NCBI GenBank assembly: GCA_029959365.1
Contig: JASCOA010000002.1
Coordinates: 1 to 64,000, forward strand
DNA length: 64,000 bases
Source of the DNA: Microbacteriaceae bacterium PS02343
Lineage (GTDB): Bacteria; Actinomycetota; Actinomycetes; Actinomycetales; Microbacteriaceae
Direction of reading: 5' to 3'
A program made the position numbers and the translations under genes. Below, in pieces: positions 52,009 through 59,887 of the stretch (the first letter of the stretch is position 1; every line of letters starts with the position of its first letter). Under the pieces are notes generated by a model. The model was not told the origin of the DNA, did not search any database, and saw nothing but the letters and a program-made list of their open reading frames with translations.

Positions 52009-52506
52009 CTACGCCGCAGGCGCCAGGTAGCCGTCCCACTCCGGCTCGACCCGCTCGGCGCCGCGCACCGTCCAGGTGCCGCCGCGCGGCTGCGAGGGCG
52101 TGACGCGAAGGCGCCAGCCCATCTCGGCCGGGTTGCGGTCGCTCTTGAGGTTGTTGCACTTGAGGCAGCAGGCCACCAGGTTCTCCCACGTGTCCTTGCC
52201 GCCTCGGGAGCGGGGCTGGATGTGGTCGATGGTCGTCGCGTGCGCGCCGCAGTAGCCGCAGCGGTGCTCGTCGCGGCGCAGCACGCCCCGGCGGCTGACC
52301 GGCACGGCGCGACTGCTCGCGATGCGCACGTAGCGGCTCAGCAGGATCACCGACGGACGGTCGAAGGCGCCTCGCGTGCCGAAGACGGGATGCTCGCCAT
52401 CCCGTTCCAGCACGGTCGCCTTGCGGTTCATCACGAGGATCAGTGCTCGTTTGTAGGAGACCACGGCCAGGGGCTCGTAGCCGGCGTTCAGTACCAGGGT
52501 GCGCAT
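52009..52506 (-). CDS. HNH endonuclease-family protein
   Basis: A 165-residue protein whose N-terminal beta-rich region (TLVLNAGYEPLAVVSYKRALILVMNRKATVLE) precedes an HNH domain (about 78-128). The DHIQPRSRGGKDTWENLVACCLKCNNLKSD segment contains the metal-binding His, Asn and His/Asn, and CGYC plus CLKC form a zinc knuckle. This form is almost universal in actinobacteria as a single chromosomal gene; its biological role is unclear. ATG 52506 is used. Confidence 0.9.
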   Translation of the reverse strand: MRTLVLNAGYEPLAVVSYKRALILVMNRKATVLERDGEHPVFGTRGAFDRPSVILLSRYVRIASSRAVPVSRRGVLRRDEHRCGYCGAHATTIDHIQPRSRGGKDTWENLVACCLKCNNLKSDRNPAEMGWRLRVTPSQPRGGTWTVRGAERVEPEWDGYLAPAA

Positions 52507-52586
52507 CCGCGTCCTCTCGACAGTGCCCGGACGGCTTCCGGGACCACGACTCCTCAGATCAGCGCTCGAACCCGTGCAGACAACAG

Positions 52587-52750
52587 AAAAGGCACCGTCG
52601 ATGACTCGACGATGCCTGACTGATCCCGCGCGTGACAGAGCACGCTCGGTTGACTGCTGTTCCGTATCCGGAAGAGCGCACGCGCATCCATGGCATGGAT
52701 GCGGTTCACTCCGGACATGGGAACTCCCGTTCTCGCGATGGACGCTGAGG
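52587..52750 (-). ncRNA. Possible structured small RNA
   Basis: Reading leftward, the gap between the kinase and HNH genes holds three hairpins: CGCATCCAT/ATGGATGCG with a three-base loop (52703-52683), GCGTG/CACGC with a six-base loop (52645-52630), and GGCATCGTCGA/TCGACGGTGCC with one mismatch (52616-52591) followed directly by TTTT (52590-52587). The last is a good intrinsic terminator with no annotated gene in front of it. A weak -10 (TATCCT) lies right after the kinase terminator. A 55-codon frame (ATG near 52719) runs through the terminator and is less convincing. The 5' end is a guess. Confidence 0.4.
52591..52616 (-). terminator. Intrinsic terminator with T-tract
   Basis: Stem of 11 bp with one mismatch and a four-base loop, followed on the minus strand by TTTT then CTGTT. 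It lies 85 bases upstream of the HNH start, so HNH needs its own promoter below it. Confidence 0.6.
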
Positions 52751-52766
52751 ACGCCAGGATAACCCG

Positions 52767-52788
52767 GTCACCCGCGCAGACGGGTGAC
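52767..52788 (-). terminator. Hairpin after the kinase gene
   Basis: GTCACCCG (52767-52774) and CGGGTGAC (52781-52788) form a perfect 8-bp stem with six-base loop, seven bases downstream of the kinase stop. Confidence 0.6.
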
Positions 52789-52795
52789 GATCTCG

Positions 52796-53821
52796 TTAAC
52801 TCCCGAACGGGGCGGAGGAGAGCGCGAAGGCGGCCGCCAGGCTCACGACGGCGAGGCCGAGCAGCACGAGGGCCGCGGCCCGACCTCCGCGGTGGTTGGA
52901 CCGGTCGTCGCTCCGGGCGCGACGGGCCGACGCGCGACCGGCGTGCCGGGAGTGGCTCGTGTCGCGCAGCCACAGCTCGCGCAGCGTCACCGCGACGTCG
53001 TGCGCGGTGGGCCGCTGGTCGGACTCGCGCGCGGTCATCGAGCGCAGCAGCTCGTCCCAGCCCTCGGGCAGCCCATCGGGCACGACGGGCGGGCGGTGCA
53101 GTCGTGCGAGCGCGGCCTCGACCGGCGTGCCGTGGTACTGCCGCTCGCCGCTGAAGGCCTCGATGAGCACGAGGCCGAGCGAGAAGACGTCGCTGGCGGT
53201 GCCGACGGGCTCGCCGAGCACCTGCTCGGGGCTGAGGTAGGCAGCGGTGCCGAACACGGGCCCGTCGTCCTCGCGGTGCATCGTGTGCACCGAGCGGGCG
53301 ATGCCGAAGTCGGCGAGCTTGACGAGGTTGCGGAACCCGAAGGCCGGCGTCTCGGCCACCAGGATGTTGCCGGGCGTCACGTCGCGGTGCACGATGCCGC
53401 GCGAGTGCACGTAGGCGAGCGCATCGGCAACCTGGCAGCCGATCTCGGCGACCTGACGTGCGGCGACGCCGCTGCTCTCGGTGAGCACGCCCCGGAAGCT
53501 CGGGGTGTCGATCAGCTCCATGACGAGGTAGTCCCGCTCGACGCCCTCGACGCGCACGGTGCCCGCGTCGAACACCTCGATGAGGCCGGGGTGGCGCAGC
53601 TCGGCGAGCAGGCGCAGCTCGCGGTCGGCCTGCTCGCTCTCGACCGGGTTCGCGGCGACGTTGCGGTAGAGCTTGACCGCGACCTCGCGGCCGAGGCGCT
53701 CGTCCCAGGCGCTGAAGACGTCGGCCATGCCGCCGCTGCCGAGGTGCTCGCGCAGCGCGTAGCGCTCGGCGATCACACTGCTCGGATCGGGCTGGGCGAG
53801 CGGATGCAGCGTTTCGGTCAT
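52796..53821 (-). CDS. Ser/Thr protein kinase, PknB-like, single membrane segment
   Basis: A 341-residue receptor-type kinase. The Gly loop is LGSGGMADVF (about 28-37), the ATP Lys is in EVAVKLY, the catalytic loop VHRDVTPGN, the magnesium motif LADFGIA and the activation end FGTAAYLSPEQ. A basic juxtamembrane stretch and one membrane segment (about 315-335) end the protein with only a few residues outside, so it has no PASTA or other sensor. The HRDVTPGN loop has Val-Thr for the usual Leu/Val-Lys; the Lys after HRD is missing, which may lower activity. Substrates may include the FHA and Thr-motif proteins encoded 1-3 kb upstream. Confidence 0.93.
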   Translation of the reverse strand: MTETLHPLAQPDPSSVIAERYALREHLGSGGMADVFSAWDERLGREVAVKLYRNVAANPVESEQADRELRLLAELRHPGLIEVFDAGTVRVEGVERDYLVMELIDTPSFRGVLTESSGVAARQVAEIGCQVADALAYVHSRGIVHRDVTPGNILVAETPAFGFRNLVKLADFGIARSVHTMHREDDGPVFGTAAYLSPEQVLGEPVGTASDVFSLGLVLIEAFSGERQYHGTPVEAALARLHRPPVVPDGLPEGWDELLRSMTARESDQRPTAHDVAVTLRELWLRDTSHSRHAGRASARRARSDDRSNHRGGRAAALVLLGLAVVSLAAAFALSSAPFGS

Positions 53822-53970
53822 CGCCCGCCTCCTCGTGGTCGAGACCCTCGCACCGATGGCGCGACGGGTTCCGAAAAGACTAGACGTTCTAGGGATATCA
53901 GACCAGGGGATGCGCGGTGCGCGGATGACGGGAGCGCATCCGCTCGGTCCGCTCCCAGCCTGGCCGTTGG

Positions 53971-54495
53971 TCAGTGACCGGCGGCGTCGTCCATGTCGAC
54001 GTGGTCGACCGCGTCGCTCATCCGGTCGAGGAACCCGGCGATCACCGCGGCGTCGCCCGGCGGCAGCGACTCGGCGATCTCCAGCATGCGGCTGTGCATG
54101 CGGCCGAGCGTCGCGCGCACCTCTTCATCGGAGCTGAGCGTCGGCACGATCACCAGCGCGCGGCGGTCGGTCGGGTGCGGCTCGCGCTCGACGTGCCCGC
54201 TCTTGACGAGGCGGTCGATGAGGATCGTGGTGGAGGCCGACGAGATGCCGAGCTCGGCGGCGAGGTCCTTGGGGCTCACCTGGCGGCCCGCGCGGCGCGA
54301 CTGCAGCAGGAACTGCACCGCCAGCAGGTCGGTCTCGCCCATGCCCATGGCGCTGCGCGTGCGGCGACGCATGGCGGCCTCAGCGGAACGGTATCGACGC
54401 ATGGAGTTGAGCACCGCGATCGCTCTGCGGGTGCGCTCCTCCTCGCCATACCAGTAGCCGCCCGGGTCCACCGTGGCACTGCTCTGGCTGGTCAT
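53971..54495 (-). CDS. MarR-family transcriptional regulator
   Basis: A 174-residue winged-helix regulator. The core (about 55-135) has TDLLAVQFLLQSRRAGRQVSPKDLAAELGISSASTTILIDRLVKSGHVEREPHPTDRRALVIVPT with a complete recognition helix and the DRR wing. N- and C-terminal helices form the dimer. Its upstream region has two GTTAGG elements in direct orientation (near 54510 and 54530) that may be part of its operator. It stands alone between the kinase and phosphatase operons, so its targets are not evident. Confidence 0.9.
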   Translation of the reverse strand: MTSQSSATVDPGGYWYGEEERTRRAIAVLNSMRRYRSAEAAMRRRTRSAMGMGETDLLAVQFLLQSRRAGRQVSPKDLAAELGISSASTTILIDRLVKSGHVEREPHPTDRRALVIVPTLSSDEEVRATLGRMHSRMLEIAESLPPGDAAVIAGFLDRMSDAVDHVDMDDAAGH

Positions 54496-54562
54496 CTGCT
54501 CAGCCTAACCGTCCTCATCGCTAGAGCACCTAACGATTGCCTGCGATTGCCCTCCGTACCGC

Positions 54563-55243
54563 TCATCCCGCCAGCAGCAGCGGGATCACGATGGCGAGCC
54601 CGCCGATCGAGACGACCAGCGCCGCCGAGGCCGAGACCAGCGAGATGACGGCGCCCCGGCGGGCGCGGCGTCGCACCGAAGGCAGCGCTGGCTGCGGGTC
54701 GCGGGTGGCCTCCGCCGCCTGCGGGATGGGCGCCGTCGGCGGCGCGGGAGCGACGACCCGACGGGTGGTGTAGCGCGAGGTGGCGCCGGCGCCCTGGCCG
54801 AGCACCGCGCGGCGTCCACCGGTCGGCGGGGCGAAGGGGTTCGTGCGCGCAGCCGGCGCGTGACCGAGGCCGGCGAGCGGACCGGAGAAGCCCTGGGCGG
54901 GGGCGCCGCTCACCCGCACGGTGCCCTCCGGGAGCCACCCGGCGCGCTCGGCGGCGACGGTGTCCGCATCGACGAGCGGATGCCCGGCGGCGCGGTCGAC
55001 CACGGCCGTCGCCTCGTCGATCTCGTCGTGCTGCGGCAGGATCGTGGCGCTCGAGACCGGCGGCTCGCGGTCGACGGCGACGGTGCTCTCGTCGAGACCC
55101 GCCGATCGCTCCACGACCACGGTCTCGTCGAGATCGACGGCGGGCCCGCTCGGAGCCGCCTGCGCGGACGACGGCTCGGCGTGCATCCCGAGCGCGTCGG
55201 GCTGCTGCGGCCCGGCGTCGCGGGCGCGGCGCCGCTCGCTCAT
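54563..55243 (-). CDS. Single-pass protein with repeated D-E-T-V-V motifs
   Basis: A 226-residue protein of unknown function. The first half has four spaced short motifs of similar form: LDETVVVER, LDESTVAVDR, IDEATAVVDR and VDADTVAAER. A Pro/Ala-rich linker and one membrane segment at the very C-terminus (VISLVSASAALVVSIGGLAIVIPLLL) complete it. The acidic-Thr motifs look like kinase/FHA phospho-Thr sites, and VGATIVVDRK in the FHA protein two genes upstream is related. ATG 55243 overlaps the PP2C stop (ATGA). A role as phospho-scaffold of the kinase-phosphatase pair is inferred. Confidence 0.75.
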   Translation of the reverse strand: MSERRRARDAGPQQPDALGMHAEPSSAQAAPSGPAVDLDETVVVERSAGLDESTVAVDREPPVSSATILPQHDEIDEATAVVDRAAGHPLVDADTVAAERAGWLPEGTVRVSGAPAQGFSGPLAGLGHAPAARTNPFAPPTGGRRAVLGQGAGATSRYTTRRVVAPAPPTAPIPQAAEATRDPQPALPSVRRRARRGAVISLVSASAALVVSIGGLAIVIPLLLAG

Positions 55244-56082
55244 CGCGTGCGCACGGGGATCGTGTCGTCGACGAGCTCGGTGTCGTGCGCGTCGAGCGAG
55301 GCGGAGCGCAGCAGCGAGTTGGTGGTCTCGTCGCTCGACAGGTCCGCGCCGCCGCCGAGCACGTCGACGATGACCACGGTGATGTTGTCGCGGCCGCCGT
55401 TCGCTTTCGCGCGCTCGACCAGCGCCTGCGCTGCCGACTCCGGGCGTCCGCTCATCGTCAGCGTCATGCGGATGCCCTCATCGGCCACCTCGCCGGTGAG
55501 CCCGTCGCTGCAGATGAGCATCCGCTCGCCGTTGATGACCGGCAGCAGCCACGAGTCGGCGGTGCTGTCGGCGGCGCCGATGGCGCGGGTGATCACGTTG
55601 CGGCGCGCGAAGGTGGCGAGGTCCTCCTTGCGCAGCGCGCCCTGCTCGATGAGCTCCTGGCCGAGCGAGTGGTCGACCGTCACCTGGTCGAGATCGCTGC
55701 CGTGGTGGCGGTAGACCCGGGAGTCGCCGATGTTGAGCACCAGCCAGTGCGGGGCGCCGTCGTGCTCGACGAGCACGATGCCGCTGAGGGTGCTGCCGGC
55801 GCCGCGCGCGTGCCCGGCGGCGATCGCGGCGACATCGGCGTTCGCGGCGATGACCGCGTCGCGCACGTGCTGCAGGGTCGGCAGCGCCGGACCCGACGCG
55901 TACCGGCGGAAGGCGTCGACCACGGCCGCGCTCGCGACCTCGCCGGCCTCGTAGCCGCCCATGCCGTCGGCGACGATGAAGACCGGCGACTCCGCCAGGA
56001 AGGAGTCCTCGTTGTTGGCGCGCTGGAGTCCCGTGTCGGTCAGCGCACCGACGGCGAGACGTACCGAGCCGACCGCGGACAT
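55240..56082 (-). CDS. PP2C-family Ser/Thr protein phosphatase
   Basis: A 280-residue metal-dependent phosphatase. PP2C motifs are present in order: TDTGLQRANNEDSFLAE, FIVADGMGGYEAGEVAS, LNIGDSRVYRHH, LLICSDGLTGEVADE and GGRDNITVVIVDVLG, with all metal Asp residues. No membrane segment is seen. It should reverse the action of the nearby PknB-like kinase. ATG 56082 lies two bases after the FHA stop; the gene continues into the Thr-motif protein by ATGA overlap. Confidence 0.95.
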   Translation of the reverse strand: MSAVGSVRLAVGALTDTGLQRANNEDSFLAESPVFIVADGMGGYEAGEVASAAVVDAFRRYASGPALPTLQHVRDAVIAANADVAAIAAGHARGAGSTLSGIVLVEHDGAPHWLVLNIGDSRVYRHHGSDLDQVTVDHSLGQELIEQGALRKEDLATFARRNVITRAIGAADSTADSWLLPVINGERMLICSDGLTGEVADEGIRMTLTMSGRPESAAQALVERAKANGGRDNITVVIVDVLGGGADLSSDETTNSLLRSASLDAHDTELVDDTIPVRTR

Positions 56083-56084
56083 GC

Positions 56085-57401
56085 TCAGGCGCCGACCTTG
56101 ACGAGGCGCAGCTCGACCTTGCCCAGCACGAAGCGATCGAGCACCTCGGCCGAGGCGCCCTCGTCGAGCAGGTCCTCGGTGCCGTCTGCGCGCACGACGA
56201 TCACGCCGTTGGTCGAGTTGAGGTCGGTCACGATCCAGCGGCCCTGGAGGAGCTCGAGCTTGGCGTGGGTCTTCGACAGCGTGCGGGTCGTGTCGGGCAC
56301 CGAGAGGCTCTGCGCGCCGGAGCCCTCGATCGGCTTGCGGCCGAGCACCACGATGTCGTCGGTGACGGGCAGCACGCCGCCGTCGGCGAGCACCAGGTTC
56401 CAGAGCGCGCGCGGCTTGCGGTCGACCACGATCGTGGCGCCGACCTCGTCGTCATCGTCGTCGTCGACCTCGATGGGCGCGACGAAGGCCGGTGCGGGCG
56501 GGGCGCTCGGCGCCGGCGGCGCGGAGGGCGTCCACGACGGCGCCGCAGCGGGAGCGGGAGGGGCCGGCGGTGCGGGCGGGGCCGCGGGCGCGACGCCCGG
56601 GATCGGCGCGATGCCGGGCGGCGGCGCGATCAGCCCGGTCGCCGGCGGCGCGCTCGGGGGCGCGTACGGGTTCGCGGCCGGAGCGGGCGGTGCGGTGTAC
56701 GGCTCCGGCGCGGACGGGAAGGCGGGCGGGGCCGGCTGGGCGGGCGCGCCGAACGAGGGCGGCGGCGGCGGCGGCGCGTCGAAGGCGCGAGCGTCCGGAG
56801 CGGGCGGCGGCGGGGTCGCACCGGCGAAGCCCGGCTGCGAGGAGGGCTGGCCGAATCCGGGGCCCGGGGCCTGGTCCGCTGCGGGCGGGGGCGGAGGCGC
56901 GGTGCTGCCGTAGCCGCCGCTGACGGGCGGCGGCACCGCTCCCGGCGCGACGACGCCCGGTGCGAAGCGACCGCCCTGCTGGTCGAGCGAGGCGCCCGTG
57001 GTCCCGCCGACGACCTGAGCGCCCTTGGCGCCGAGCAGCAGCGCCCAGACGAAGGGCAGCAGCACGCCGAGCACGGTGAAGCCGGTGCCCTTGCCGAAGC
57101 GGGCGTTGATGCGATGGACCGCGATGAGCCGGAAGTAGTACTGGTAGGCCAGGTTGGCCACCGGGATGAACGCGAGCACCAGCGTCCAGAGCGGCTGGCC
57201 CCCCAGCTTGAGCAGGGTGAGCTCGTTCAGGACGGGCACCCAGCCCTTCCACGCCGGCTCCCCCAGCTTGGTGAAGACCTTCGAGAGCCCCAGTGCGTAG
57301 AGCACGTAGACGACGATGCCGACGAGGAAGAGGCTCCCGTAGACGATGCCGAGGATGGCGAGGACGCTCTGGTCCCCGGTCGTGCTGTACTCGACGTTCA
57401 C
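56085..57401 (-). CDS. DUF5684 membrane protein with C-terminal FHA domain
   Basis: A 438-residue phospho-Thr-reading membrane protein. Residues 10-130 contain three or four membrane segments with the DUF5684 block (AWKGWVPVLNELTLLKLGGQPLW). Residues 140-320 are an Ala/Pro/Gly linker. An acidic patch (VDDDDDDEVGATIVVDRK) precedes the FHA domain (about 345-425; VVLGRKPI, SLSVPDTTRTLSKTHAKLEL and VTDLNSTNGVIV with the phosphate-binding Arg, Ser, His and Asn). The Thr in GATIVVDRK may be a phosphorylation switch as in GarA-type proteins. GTG 57401 overlaps the upstream stop (GTGA). Confidence 0.9.
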   Translation of the reverse strand: MNVEYSTTGDQSVLAILGIVYGSLFLVGIVVYVLYALGLSKVFTKLGEPAWKGWVPVLNELTLLKLGGQPLWTLVLAFIPVANLAYQYYFRLIAVHRINARFGKGTGFTVLGVLLPFVWALLLGAKGAQVVGGTTGASLDQQGGRFAPGVVAPGAVPPPVSGGYGSTAPPPPPAADQAPGPGFGQPSSQPGFAGATPPPPAPDARAFDAPPPPPPSFGAPAQPAPPAFPSAPEPYTAPPAPAANPYAPPSAPPATGLIAPPPGIAPIPGVAPAAPPAPPAPPAPAAAPSWTPSAPPAPSAPPAPAFVAPIEVDDDDDDEVGATIVVDRKPRALWNLVLADGGVLPVTDDIVVLGRKPIEGSGAQSLSVPDTTRTLSKTHAKLELLQGRWIVTDLNSTNGVIVVRADGTEDLLDEGASAEVLDRFVLGKVELRLVKVGA

Positions 57402-59887
57402 GAGAGTGCTTCCTTTCGACGGGCCGTAGGCCATCCTGCCGTGGATCCGGTGCCGGAATCGAGTCTCCGCAGGAACGAGGCCGGACTGAGGGCGTGCCGC
57501 AGCACCGCGCGGGCGCCGCCCTGACCCAGCACCTCGGAGCGCTCGGCGTCGAGCAGCGACCATGCGGCGTGCGCCTGCTCGGGCCCCGGCGGGTGCTCGC
57601 CGAAGACGGCGACGTCGACGGCCTGGGCGAGCTGCACGGCGCGGGGGCGGCCCAGCTCGGCGGCGATCTGCAGTCGGGTGCCGTCGCGGGGCACGGCGAT
57701 CCGCGCATCCGTGTAGGTGTCGATCAGCTCCTCCCAGGCGCCGACGATCGACACCTCGGGCGAGACGGCCGCGCGGCGGCCCCGCCGGCGCAGCAGCTTG
57801 CCGACGGCCAGCACGATCACCGGCAGCAGCACGAGCGCGACGACGGCGAGGACGAGCGCCACGAGGCGCAGGGCGGCGAAGGCCTGCGCGAGGCGGGCCT
57901 GCTCCTCCTGCTCGTCGGTCAGCGGCGCCGACTCGGCGTCCTCGCTGAGCGCCTCGGGCGGATCGATGGGGTCGCTCGACTCCTGCTGCGGCACGGTCGG
58001 GTTCTGCGGCAGCTCCTCGCCCTCGGCGATGACCGACGGCGGCATCGCGAACTGCGGGGTCGATGCCAGGGCCGCCCAGTCGCCGCTCGCGGAGCGCACC
58101 TCGGCCCACGCCGTGACGTTCTCGCCCGTGCAGACGTCGGCGCAGGCGGGCACGCCCGCCGGGGCGGTCTCGCCGAGCCGCACGCCGATCGCCACCCGCG
58201 ACTCGAAGCCGAGGTAGCGGGCCACCAGGGCCGCGGCCGTGGCGAACTGCTCGTCGTCGCCGGGCGCCGCGACGAGCGCCTCCGGCGGGGCGTCCTCGCC
58301 CGCGCGCTGCTGCTGGTCGCTCAAGCTGGCGAAGAGCTCCTCGGTGCGCGCGGCCGAGTGGCCGGAGTAGCTCGACTCGAAGGCGTAACCGGTCTGCTCG
58401 GTCAGTCGGGCCACCCAGGTGAGCGCCTGCGCGTCCTCGCTCACCGAGTGGGTCAGGTAGCCGCGCTCGACGAGCCGACCGACGAGCTCGACGACGTCGG
58501 CGGCGGTGCGTCCCACCTGCTGCTGCTCCACCCACGCGGCGAGGGCCGGGTGGGTCTCCGGGTCGACGAGCGACTCGCCGCCGCTGCCGGAGAGCTCGGC
58601 CGCGCCCGCACCCGCCGGCGCCCAGACGCTGTAGCGGTCGCCGGCGACCAGGCCGTCGCCGGCCGCATCCGTCACCGTCACGGCCGTAGCGCGGTCGGCG
58701 CTCACGTAGAAGGAGTCGGCGAGCAGCTCGGCGCGCGGACCGGCGAAGGCGGGCGAGGAGCGCAGGCCCTCCGGCACCGGGGTCCAGACGCCCTCGAGGC
58801 CGTCGCCGACCGTGATCTCGAGCTGCGCATCCGCCCCGTCCACCCTGCCGTTCGTCGGCAGGCGGTCGAAACGGCCCGCCGCGCCGTCGGCGGCGACATG
58901 GAACTCGTGGCCGTCGTAATCGTCGAGCGTGGCCAGGCGCAGGCGGCCCACGGTCTCGGTGTCGCCGGAGACGGTGAAGAGCTCCGACTCGATGGCGTCG
59001 GCCGTGAACCACGAGCGGTAGGCGGCGAGCGGGCTAGCCTGCCGCTGCACGACGAGGCTCGGGTCGACCTGGTCGCGCCAGGCGGTTCGGTCGGCGAGGC
59101 CGGAGGCGGCGGGCGCGACGAGCAGGCCCGCTGCCAGCGCGATCACGACGATCGCCCCGCCGAGCACGTTGCGACGAGCCGCGGCGGCGAAGGACTCGCG
59201 GCGCTGCTGCACGGCGCCGGTGCGCGCGCGGGCGAGGCGCAGGGCGCGGGCCCGGTCGAGTCGGCCCCGGCCCACGAGCCAGACGATCGAGAGCAGCAGC
59301 AGGCCGAGGCCGACGGCGAGCTCGCGCGGCGCGGGAACGGGCACGGGGCCGAGCTGCAGCGGCTCGCTCGTAGCGCTCGCGCCGAAGACGGGGCCGAAGG
59401 CCGCCATGAGCACGGCGATGGGCGCCGCGACGGCGGCCGCCCGGCCACCGCGCACGATGAGCGCCGAGGCGATGACCGCACCGGCGTAGACCACGGCGAA
59501 GAAGGGCACCAGCACGGCCTGGTAGTCGCCCAGGGGCAGCTCGAGGGTGAGGATCTGCTTCCAGCCGACGACGAGCCCGACCACGGCGTCGCCGGCGCCG
59601 CCGAGCGCCGCCAGCGGCCCGGTCAGCGCACTCGGCACGGCCAGCCCGACCGCGGCCAGCAGGTAGAGCACGACGGCGACGATCGTGGTCTGCCACCAGC
59701 GCCAGCGCAGGTAGCGGCCGGCCAGGATCGCGCCCGGGCCGAGCACAGCGGCCGCGGCGCCCAGCAGGGCGAGGCGCTCGGTCTGGTAGATCGGCCAGGC
59801 GCCCACCGTCGCCAGCGCGACGACGAGCACGACGTAGACCAGACCCCACCACGCGGTGGAGTCGATGCGCACGGGCTCGCGCCTCAT
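57398..59887 (-). CDS. Transglutaminase-like membrane protein with lost catalytic Cys
   Basis: An 829-residue protein of the TgpA type: six or more membrane segments in the first 230 residues, a large external part with a transglutaminase-like domain (about 470-610), one more membrane segment near 665-690 and a cytoplasmic DUF4129-like tail. The domain block is APGDDEQFATAAALVARYLGFESRVAIGVRLGE, where Asp545 takes the Cys of the active GDCxQFA pattern. TAWAEV has Thr for the catalytic His. It should therefore bind rather than cross-link. ATG 59887 overlaps the DUF58 stop. The cluster partners suggest a role in the cell envelope. Confidence 0.9.
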   Translation of the reverse strand: MRREPVRIDSTAWWGLVYVVLVVALATVGAWPIYQTERLALLGAAAAVLGPGAILAGRYLRWRWWQTTIVAVVLYLLAAVGLAVPSALTGPLAALGGAGDAVVGLVVGWKQILTLELPLGDYQAVLVPFFAVVYAGAVIASALIVRGGRAAAVAAPIAVLMAAFGPVFGASATSEPLQLGPVPVPAPRELAVGLGLLLLSIVWLVGRGRLDRARALRLARARTGAVQQRRESFAAAARRNVLGGAIVVIALAAGLLVAPAASGLADRTAWRDQVDPSLVVQRQASPLAAYRSWFTADAIESELFTVSGDTETVGRLRLATLDDYDGHEFHVAADGAAGRFDRLPTNGRVDGADAQLEITVGDGLEGVWTPVPEGLRSSPAFAGPRAELLADSFYVSADRATAVTVTDAAGDGLVAGDRYSVWAPAGAGAAELSGSGGESLVDPETHPALAAWVEQQQVGRTAADVVELVGRLVERGYLTHSVSEDAQALTWVARLTEQTGYAFESSYSGHSAARTEELFASLSDQQQRAGEDAPPEALVAAPGDDEQFATAAALVARYLGFESRVAIGVRLGETAPAGVPACADVCTGENVTAWAEVRSASGDWAALASTPQFAMPPSVIAEGEELPQNPTVPQQESSDPIDPPEALSEDAESAPLTDEQEEQARLAQAFAALRLVALVLAVVALVLLPVIVLAVGKLLRRRGRRAAVSPEVSIVGAWEELIDTYTDARIAVPRDGTRLQIAAELGRPRAVQLAQAVDVAVFGEHPPGPEQAHAAWSLLDAERSEVLGQGGARAVLRHALSPASFLRRLDSGTGSTAGWPTARRKEALS

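Noticed and set aside
52554-52719. A 55-codon minus-strand frame between the kinase and HNH genes
   Set aside because: It runs through an intrinsic terminator and several hairpins, so a structured RNA explains the region better.
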